Shown piece by piece: positions 56,137-64,000 of a stretch of 64,000 nucleotides of DNA (the first letter of the stretch is position 1; each line of letters starts with the position of its first letter). The notes under the pieces were generated by a model that did not search any database, was not told the DNA's origin, and saw only the letters and a list, made by a program, of their open reading frames with translations. The translations under genes were made by a program, and so were the position numbers. Source of the DNA: Argentina anserina. Taxonomy: Eukaryota > Streptophyta > Magnoliopsida > Rosales > Rosaceae. The DNA is taken from the NCBI RefSeq assembly GCF_933775445.1, contig NC_065874.1, positions 5,537,001 to 5,601,000 of the forward strand. Reading direction: 5' to 3'.

Positions 56137-58979
56137 TTAAACAGTAGTCAGTAGCGGTTGTACATCCCATGAATCTGTATTACCATCCGTAAAATGATAG
56201 GCTGATGTAGAAACTACATCCCAACTAGCCACGGTTGTTAGTTCATGAGTTGGAACTTCTCCATTATCTGCCATATTTTGTTGAACATGATCCAAATCTT
56301 TAGTTGATAATTGGATTCGTTCCAATTCCACTGCTACTTCTTTCATAGTAGGACGTTTCTTTCCTTTCATGCTTAAGCATTTCCGTGCAAGGTTTGCAAC
56401 TGCTAAAATCACCTCTTTCTCACCATCGTTGATAACTTGATCATCGAGAATATGAAACAGAACATTCTGCTCCATGGAATGAAGGAAATGAGCTGCTAGG
56501 CTTCTGCCTTCCTGCGAGCTCGTTGTAGAAACTGGTTTTTGTCCGGTCAAGAGCTCAGCAAGTACTACACCAAAACTATACACATCACTCTTGTCTGTAA
56601 ATTGGCTAGACTGGAAGTACTCTGGATCCAAATATCCAAATGTTCCATGTACTAGTGTGGTAAGGTGTGTATGGTCAATGGAAACGGATCTTGAAGTCCC
56701 AAAGTCTGCAACTTTTGCTCTATCCTTGTCATCTAGGAGAATGTTCGCAGCCTTTATGTCTCGATGGTAAATAGGACAAGAAGCTGATGAGTGCAAGTAG
56801 GATAGAGCTCCTGCAACTTCAACGGAAATTCGTAAGCGTGTTTCCCATGTAAGAGGAAACTCTTGATCTTGGTGATGAATATAGTGAGAAAGTGTTCCAT
56901 TTGGTAGGTATTCATAGACCAAGAGAGGAATTTCAGTCTCTAGACAACAACCCAATAGTTGGACAACATGTCTGTGGTTAATCTGTGAAAGAATCACAAT
57001 TTCATTAATGAAGTCTCCAATCTCGCTTCCAGTAACGACCTTGGACTTCTTTACGGCAACGATTCTTCCGTCTGTTAACATTCCTTTGTAAACAGTTCCT
57101 TGGCCTCCCTCTCCAAGAACTCGGTTTGCATTGAAATGATCTGTGGCTTTCTCTAGCTCTTTTGAGCTGAACAACTTAATTTTTTCTACATTAACCTCAC
57201 CAGAAGATAATTGTTGTTCCAATAATAAACCGCCATTTTGTTTATAGAGTTTCTGCTTGCGCTTATTGGTTTTCCTCTTCTTTATGGCTTTGTAAAACCA
57301 CCATGTAGCGATAACTAGAAACAAGGTTCCTGGAATGCCGGCGGCAACTGAATAATTCAAGAAAAATAAAATTGTGAAATTTCCATGGAAACAGATGGTG
57401 TGCTTATTACTAGGGTTAAAATTAGAAACAGATCGGAATAGTAACCAAAGAGGTAGATTCAGGGTAGCAGTGTATAGTAATATATGCATGTACATACGTA
57501 CCTATATAAATAAGAACGAGAGGTGCTTTGCTAGTGCTCTCTCGAATGCAATACTGTTGGCTAAGGTTGAAGTATCTTCTGTATCCTTCATGACACTCAC
57601 AGGAGTAACTTCCTAGATTATTTACGCACGTTCCATTGGGGCATAGTGCTGTGCTTGAAACCTCGCACTCGTTAATATCTGAAAGGAAAGCATAGTCACC
57701 ATGCACATACCAAAAAATCTGGTTAAAACCCCATTCTGGCAGGATCAACATATCCAAGCAAAATGTACACCGTATGCAAACTCTACAACACATATGACAA
57801 ACATAAATCACACATTTATATTAAAAAAAAAAATCACACATTTAATCAACACACTGCTTGTATATAGTTCTAAGAAGCAAATTCATCACCTTTGCAACCG
57901 AGGTAGGGGTTCCCTTCGTAGCCAGCCAAGCACTGGCACAAGTAACCTACAGACACATTGACAGGTTTGTAATGCAAAAATTCTCTTTGCTGTGCGACAC
58001 ACCTGCTATTTCCTTTGCACGGATAATTCTGCTCTGCTTGAGCCATTCCACATATGTCTGGGGGGTTTGGCTGCTCGTCAGTCGAAGAATTAGAAGGATT
58101 ATGAGGCACCCAAAATTCAATCATCCAATTAACAATCACCGGAAGCATCTGCCTTGTGGTTTCCAGTTGTTGGAAACTTCTATCTGCAGAGAATTTGAAA
58201 TTGTTTTGTTCCGCAATGAAGGCGTAGCTGCAGGGGTACTCAATGTTCCAGCTATCGTTCTCTCTTCGTTGGGAACCCAGTGAACCCAGTGCCTTCAGTG
58301 TCACTGTAATATTGTGTAGTCCGTCGGGGATGGAATTCCGGGCACACCCAAACAATGTGCAACGCGACGGAGGTTCTTTTCCGAGAGTAGTTTCACACAC
58401 TGTCACAGTGTTTTGAGAGCTTTCTTCCTTGTCTGGCCCCAAGATTCTAAAACCTTGATACCGTGCTATACTGTTACAGCCAACAGCATAGAACTCGTTT
58501 CTGTCGGAGATTGTATATTGAACAGGTAACTCCAGGGTACTTGGTTTGTTGCTTTTGGATGCACCCTTGTCGTCATAACAATCTTGGGCCACAGCCTGCA
58601 TTATTCGCAACTGACCCTCATTAACGAAGAAGTTGGTGATGGAAATAGTAGTATTTGTGAGGTTTGCTGATGGGGGTGTGGTGGATTCGTCACAAGTGAT
58701 GCGGAACTCTGATTTAAAGAAACATCCATCGCTTATCCCAAATGGAAATGGAATTGGGATTTCACCACACATTTCGGTGCACCCTGTAAGGGCAGGCGGT
58801 GCTTCTGGTGCTGCTGTTGCTGTTGTTGGTACTGCCCATAATACGATCATTATTCCGGCCACCAGTGAACAGAGTTGCCTAGTGCGCGTACTTTGAATTA
58901 CGAAAGCCATAGCAGCGACTCCAGCCAGAGCAAGTGGGAATGCAAGGCAACTGCTACGAAGCTTGGCTTTATAAAACAT
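56137..58979 (-). CDS. Wall-associated receptor kinase (WAK-type), copy 3
   Basis: Exons 58979-57890, 57678-57502 and 57347-56137 give 825 aa. Starting at the second Met (58910) gives 802 aa and puts a good signal peptide (hydrophobic LCSLVAGIMIVLWAV) at the N-terminus, which I find more likely. Parts: GUB_WAK domain (CTEMCGEIPIPFPFGISDGC), WAK-associated region (GCARNSIPDGL), EGF-like unit ([25 protein letters not shown]), EGF-Ca unit (DINECEVSS..CPNGTCVN), transmembrane helix (GTLFLVIATWWFYKAI) and kinase (GEGGQGTVYKG, AVKKSK, HRDIK, ADFGTSR, LDPEY). It keeps the three-exon plan of copies 1 and 2 but differs in exon lengths and has a longer ectodomain with an extra Pro/Asn-rich segment. It is an older branch of the cluster. 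The kinase residues needed for catalysis are present. Confidence 0.92.
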
Positions 58980-59400
58980 GGAAGTGAGCCAAGTGATGAC
59001 TTATAGAAATGACATCCCCTCCATTAAAATTATAATATGCATGGTGTGCTGGGTCGTCCACTTCGTGGTCCTGAACTTAAAATATTCATCAGCTAGCCTT
59101 CAAAGTCAAGCATGCAAGGTATGATTTAGCTGTGATTAAGAATTTAGATTTGGTCGACCTTTCCAAAATACGTATATCTTTGCTTGCTAATATCTGGCTG
59201 GCCTGTAAATAGAGGAGGTGATATATAATCACAATCTTCAGATTCTTGGAATTCTTGGAAAGTTGACAAATTCCTATAATGGGTTCGCGTGCAATCCGAC
59301 GTACCCAATTTTGTTGTCATTTTACGTACCCATATGGCTGATATCCTCTGGCTAAAAGAGAGCATCAGGGGAAGGTAAATTCCATGTTTTCTTTTGTTTG
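58980..59400. other. Upstream region of WAK copy 3 with left half of block C
   Basis: Promoter side of copy 3. The sequence GGTAAATTCCATGTTTTCTT at its right end is the left half of block C, interrupted by the solo LTR; its last five bases GTTTG are the target duplication. Confidence 0.6.
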
Positions 59401-59779
59401 TGTAATAACCCTAGATTTTGAAACGTTATTTGAAAATTGAATTGAATTCTATAAAGTTATGAAATTCAATTAAAAGGAAATTGATTGTTTGCTAACGTTA
59501 CGAAACGGAAACGGAAACGTTCCGAGAACGTTTATTAAGAAAACGTTACGTTTCCGTACGAATTTATCGACTTTTATTTAGTCGATCGGTCGCGAAAACT
59601 TCCTTCACGAAAGTTGTAGAGCTCGTCGATACGAGTTCGTGAGTATGTGACGCGTTCGAAACGGACATCGTACGTAAAAGTTATTCTCGTCGGAAGTTAG
59701 TTTCCGATTTGGAAACTAGTATAAAAAGGAATTTTTTTTATTAGGGTTTCCATAACAGGAAACCCTTTCATTTCCGCCG

Positions 59780-59810
<31 letters not shown>

Positions 59811-62517
59811 CGAAACTTCTTCCCTTCCTTCAGAAAATTCGTTGATCCAATCCGGCGAACTCCGGCCGACGTGTCCCTCACCGCCGACGCCAGCAGCCTC
59901 GCGACCTCGACGCGGCCCCCCTCCAAGCCAGCCACGCTCTCCAGTGCCGACGTGAAGTCTCGAGCGACTCGCAAGCATCGAACCCAGTCGGTCCAAACAC
60001 TCCGACGAACTCCGACGCTCTCAAGGCCGAAATAGGTGAGGTTTTCATCGAATTTGATGTTTGGATGCTTGTTGTATGAAATTGAGTTGGTTTTGGTTTG
60101 ATTGAGGGAGTTTTGGAAGAGATCGGAGGGGGAGGGTTTTGGGGGGGAGATGCTGCCGCCAGAGGTGGCGCGTATGGGTGCGTGCGGGAGGTAGGGACGG
60201 CGGGGAAACCGTGGGGAGGGAGAGGGAAGGAAGAGGGTGGTTTTGGAGGCGGCGGTGGCGTGATACGCGCCGTGGTTAGCCTCGGCGCGTGGGCCCCACG
60301 CGCAGCCCGGCGGAGGTGGCGCGTGTGCCACACGCGCTGCCACGTGCGGCGGTGGGAACAGTTTTGACAGAAGGGTATTTTAGTAATTTACTGTGTACGG
60401 TAAATGTAAATGTAATTTTTATTTACTACGGTAAATGTAATTAATTTTTACCTTCGGTAAATGTAAATATAAATTACTTTCAGTAAATGTAAAAAGTAAT
60501 TTTGTAAAAGGGTAATTTAGTAAATTTTATTTACTGAATTTGTATTTACATTTAAATCGTACGTATACGTACAGAAATACGTATTAATATTTATACGTAC
60601 ATAAATACGCATTAATATTTATACGTACAGAAATACGTATATAATATTTATACGTACAGAAATACGTATATAATATTTATACGTACAGAAATACGTATAT
60701 AATATTTATACGTACAGAAATACGTATTAATATTTATACGTACAGAAATACGTATTAATATTTATACGTACAGAAATACGTATATAATATTTATACGTAT
60801 AAAAATACGTATATAATATTTATACGTACAGAAATACGTATTAATATTTATACGTACAAAAATACGTAGTAATATTTATACGTACAGAAATACGTATATA
60901 ATATTTATACGTACAGAAATATATATATAGTATTTATACGTACAGAAATACGTATATAATATTTATACGTACAGAAATACGTATTAATTGCATATTTGTA
61001 CAGTATACGGGAATAGTAACAGTGAATAGTACCACTGAACAGTAACTTCGTAAAACCGAAAATTGCTGAACAGTAACCGATTATTACTGTTTCGGCATTT
61101 AAAGGTTTACGAAACGATTCTAAATTCTTTTCTTATCTTTTCAAGGTGATCGTTAAATCAAGGAAATGAATTATCTTCGGGAAATTGTGGGATTACGCTC
61201 AAGTCAATAAGGTGAGTAAAATCTCACTGAATTACGAATCTACCCTCGTGGTGATTCAACATTTTTGCAAGTGTGTTTATCAAATGAATTACAACATGTA
61301 TATAATTTAGTGGACTACATATATACAGTATAATGGTAATAAGTACATATATATATATAGTTCATTAAATTACGTACTGTTATTAATTCATCAACAATAG
61401 TCATTTCGGTGACGGAAAATTGTGCATGAGTATGTGATTTAAATGGTACAATATGATGTGAGAATATTGTACGTAATTCTTCAGGTGTTTATGAAATATG
61501 ACATGTATAGGATATAGTGGACTATGTATATGTTGTATAAATGGTAAATAAATACGAATATATATAGTTTGCTATATAATATACTGTTATGATTTTTATT
61601 GTGGTGATATCGTGAAAGTTTTAAAACGTACAATATGATGAGTGATTATTGTACGTGATTTTAACATTGAGATTGTTAAAATGTTGATTTGTCTTCGGAC
61701 GTGATTTGGTACAATATGATGTGAGATTATTGTACGTGTTTGGCAAGTCGGAACCTAGCCTTTGGCCGGGCGAAAGTTACGATACAGTTAGAGCTCTAGT
61801 CTGTCTGCCTTAGTACTGCATGTGAGGTAACGGGTGGTTATCTGCTCATGGGTACTCAGTTATTTTGGATGTTGGGTAGCGGGTGGCTATCCAATATCAA
61901 CGGTGTATTACGAGAGGGGTAACGGATGTGTACCAGCGTTCTTGGTACCCGTATTATAAATGCATTGGGTAACCAGAAAGGTTACTTAATTTTCTCATGA
62001 GCATTTGTTTCACATTTCTTTGAGTCAACCAGATGGGCTGACCATTGACTCATGAGGGCATTTATATTTGTTGTTTGTGATCTTTCGTATATTTTGATAT
62101 GCGAATTATATTTTTGATTTTACTCATACGAGCTATAAGCTTACCGGGTTTGTGTTTACAATCCCGGTGCACCAATTCGATGGTGTAGGGGATAATTCCG
62201 CAGGTGCTGATTAGTGGAGGTTGAGTGACTACTACAGAGGCTCGAAGTCGTTCGGATCCTACTTGTGGTGAGATTTTAGCATGGACTCGTGTGTGAGGAT
62301 TTGTGTATTTTCATTTGTGAGATTTGTGAGGATTATTACATTTCCATTTTGTGTATGGATTATAATTCGGGTTGTAATAATTGGTTGTCTGAGTTGTATT
62401 GAGAACTCAGAATTGATCCGCTGTTACACTTTACTGATTTCGATTTATTTGAGATTATTTGTGTTTAACGACTTTATAATTTTGAGTTTTTATGCTCGAA
62501 ATTTTGAGGTCGTTACA
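59401..62517 (+). repeat. Solo LTR of the same Ty3/gypsy family, TSD GTTTG
   Basis: 3117 bp, TGTAATAACC to CGTTACA, flanked by GTTTG (59396-59400 and 62518-62522). TATA-like TATAAAAA at 59720-59727, CT run 59781-59806, donor-like GTGAGG near 60035, GC-rich island about 60160-60350, and the longest TACGTA array in the window. Small open frames in it, including those through the CT run, are not genes. Confidence 0.94.
60566..60985. repeat. TACGTA hairpin array, 15 units
   Basis: Fifteen units; one has lost the right arm (near 60920) and one has TACGTAT in place of TACGTAC. Confidence 0.9.
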
Positions 62518-62726
62518 GTTTGTTACTGCTATGTGATTTGTAAACTGGCTAGAAGTGACAGTATGTTAAGCAAGTGAATGTAAATTTGAAAATTATTGAA
62601 TGTAAGTTTGAAGACTATGATTGTCATGTCTCCAAAATCCAAATACAAGCTTGGCGCTGCGAGAACTACTAACTGTACTATAGATTTAGAGATTACTGAC
62701 TGTAAATTTGAAGATTTAAAACTTCA
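62518..62726. other. Right half of block C
   Basis: TGATTTGTAAACTGGCTAG and ATTGAATGTAAGTTTGAAG match block A downstream of its centre. The rest shows nothing further. Confidence 0.6.
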
Positions 62727-64000
62727 TGTAATAACCCTATTTTTCGGAACAATATTTGGTTTTGATGTGAATTCTATAAAGTTGTGAAATTCAATTAAAA
62801 TGAATTTGGTTGTTTGCGACTTTACGAAACAAGAACGGAAACGTTTTCAGAACGTTAATTTAGAAAAACATTATGTTTCCGCAACGTATATATTGACTTT
62901 TATTCCGTCGCTCGGTTGCGAAAACGCCCTTCACAAAAGTTGTAGAGCTCGTCGATACGAATTTAAAGACACATCACGCGTTAGAATCGGACATCGTATG
63001 TGAAAGTTATTAATGTCGGAAATTAGTTTCCGATTTTGGAAACGAGTATAAAAGGTGAATTATTCAGTTCAGGGTTTCCAAATTTGGAAATCCCTATTTT
63101 CTCTCCCTCTCACCCGATCTCTCATTTCTCACTCTCGGCTCTCACTATCGATCTCCCTCCTCCGAGGGACGTGCTCCTCACCGCCGGCACCAGCGACCTC
63201 GCAGGCACGACGCGACGCACCACCGAGCAAGACGCAAGCCAGCTCGCCGCCGTGAAGCTCGTCGCGCCTCACCGGACCCGCACGACTGGACCGAGCTCTC
63301 CGACAAGCTCCGGTGCTCCCAATACCAAAAATAGGTGAGGTTTCGACTATAAATGATGTTGTGATTGTTGTTGTGTGTATTGTGGATGTTTTGGATGATT
63401 TTGGAGGAGATCGGAGTGAGATTGGGGGGGGGGAGAAATGATGAACACCACCGCCTTAGGCGGCGCGTGTGGGAGCATGGAGCGGTCTAGGGGCGGTGTG
63501 AGGCCGTGGGAAGGAAGATGGGAGGAAGAGGAAGGTTTTGGGGGCGGCGGTGGCGTGCTACGCGCCGGCCTTAGCCTCGGCGCGTGTGCCCCACGCGCTG
63601 CCACAGTGAGTGGTGCGTGAGTGCCACGCGCGGCCTGCCAGAGGTGGCGCGTTTATCCCACGCGCTGCAACGTGTACCCCACGCGCTGCCACGTGCGGCG
63701 GCGCGTGAACAGTGATTCGACACAGTAAATTGTAAAAATTTATTTTACGACGGTGAATGTAAAAAGGTGATTTACGTATGGTAAATGTAAATTTATTTTA
63801 CGTACAATAAATGTAAATGTAAATTACTTTCAGTAAATGTAAAAAGTAATTTCGGAATGGTAAATCAGTAATTATTATTTACTGAGACAGTATTACATTT
63901 GAATAGTATTCATACGTACAGAAATACGTAAACATTATGTACACGTACACGAATACTTAATTGATGTGTATTTGTACAGAAATACGTGAATAGTAAATCC
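62727..64000 (+). repeat. Diverged LTR of the same family, cut by the window end
   Basis: Begins TGTAATAACCC with preceding CTTCA. It keeps the U3 core, TATAAAA at 63047-63053, a leader, a donor-like TAG|GTGAGG near 63333, the GC-rich island (63450-63710) and a degenerate start of the TACGTA array. It is the most diverged copy here. Whether it is a solo LTR or the 5' end of an element lies outside the window. Confidence 0.88.

Noticed and set aside
60566..60985. CRISPR-like regular array
   Set aside because: Spacers are not unique; units are contiguous tandem repeats in a plant LTR.

Overview
The window is plant nuclear DNA. It has spliced genes with GT-AG introns and AT-rich intergenic sequence. 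It also carries a tandem cluster of wall-associated receptor kinases, a plant FBA-type F-box gene and plant Ty3/gypsy chromovirus elements. A eudicot is clear. A rosaceous host is only a guess from the style of the proteins.

Layout. Bases 1-10.9 kb are accessory: a five-unit tandem repeat, three minus-strand members of a small membrane-protein family I do not recognise (one fragment, one frameshifted, one intact with a two-exon model), an F-box gene, and a solo LTR that appears to sit inside a TIR-bearing DNA element. Bases 11-25 kb are a conserved gene block on the plus strand: a POLLENLESS3/TDM1-like TPR protein, plastid histidinol dehydrogenase (14 exons, one GC-AG intron) and the coatomer alpha subunit. 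Bases 25.5-59 kb hold three wall-associated kinases on the minus strand, two adjacent and a third pushed away by two full-length Ty3/gypsy elements. The tail is a solo LTR and the first 1.3 kb of another LTR.

Retrotransposons. Seven LTR copies of one family, from five insertions all in plus orientation, plus internal regions, occupy about 29 kb (about 45 percent of the window). Boundaries are fixed by TG...CA ends and by four matching 5-bp target duplications: GATGG, GTGTT, CCCAT and GTTTG. Element 1 (33179-43854) is broken by a nonsense codon, a 1-nt deletion and a 3' LTR deletion. Element 2 (44910-55876) has an uninterrupted Gag-Pol frame, PBS and PPT and nearly identical LTRs, so it is very young.

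How things fit together. HDH and alpha-COP are single-copy-looking housekeeping genes. The WAK cluster is the environmentally responsive, duplicating part, and the retroelements landed in duplicated DNA upstream of these kinases. The most unusual signal is in the LTRs themselves. They have a short U3 and a very long leader with conserved splice-like sites, GC-rich hairpins, an array of TACGTA hairpin units that varies from 5 to 15 copies, and a stem-loop whose variable positions keep pairing.
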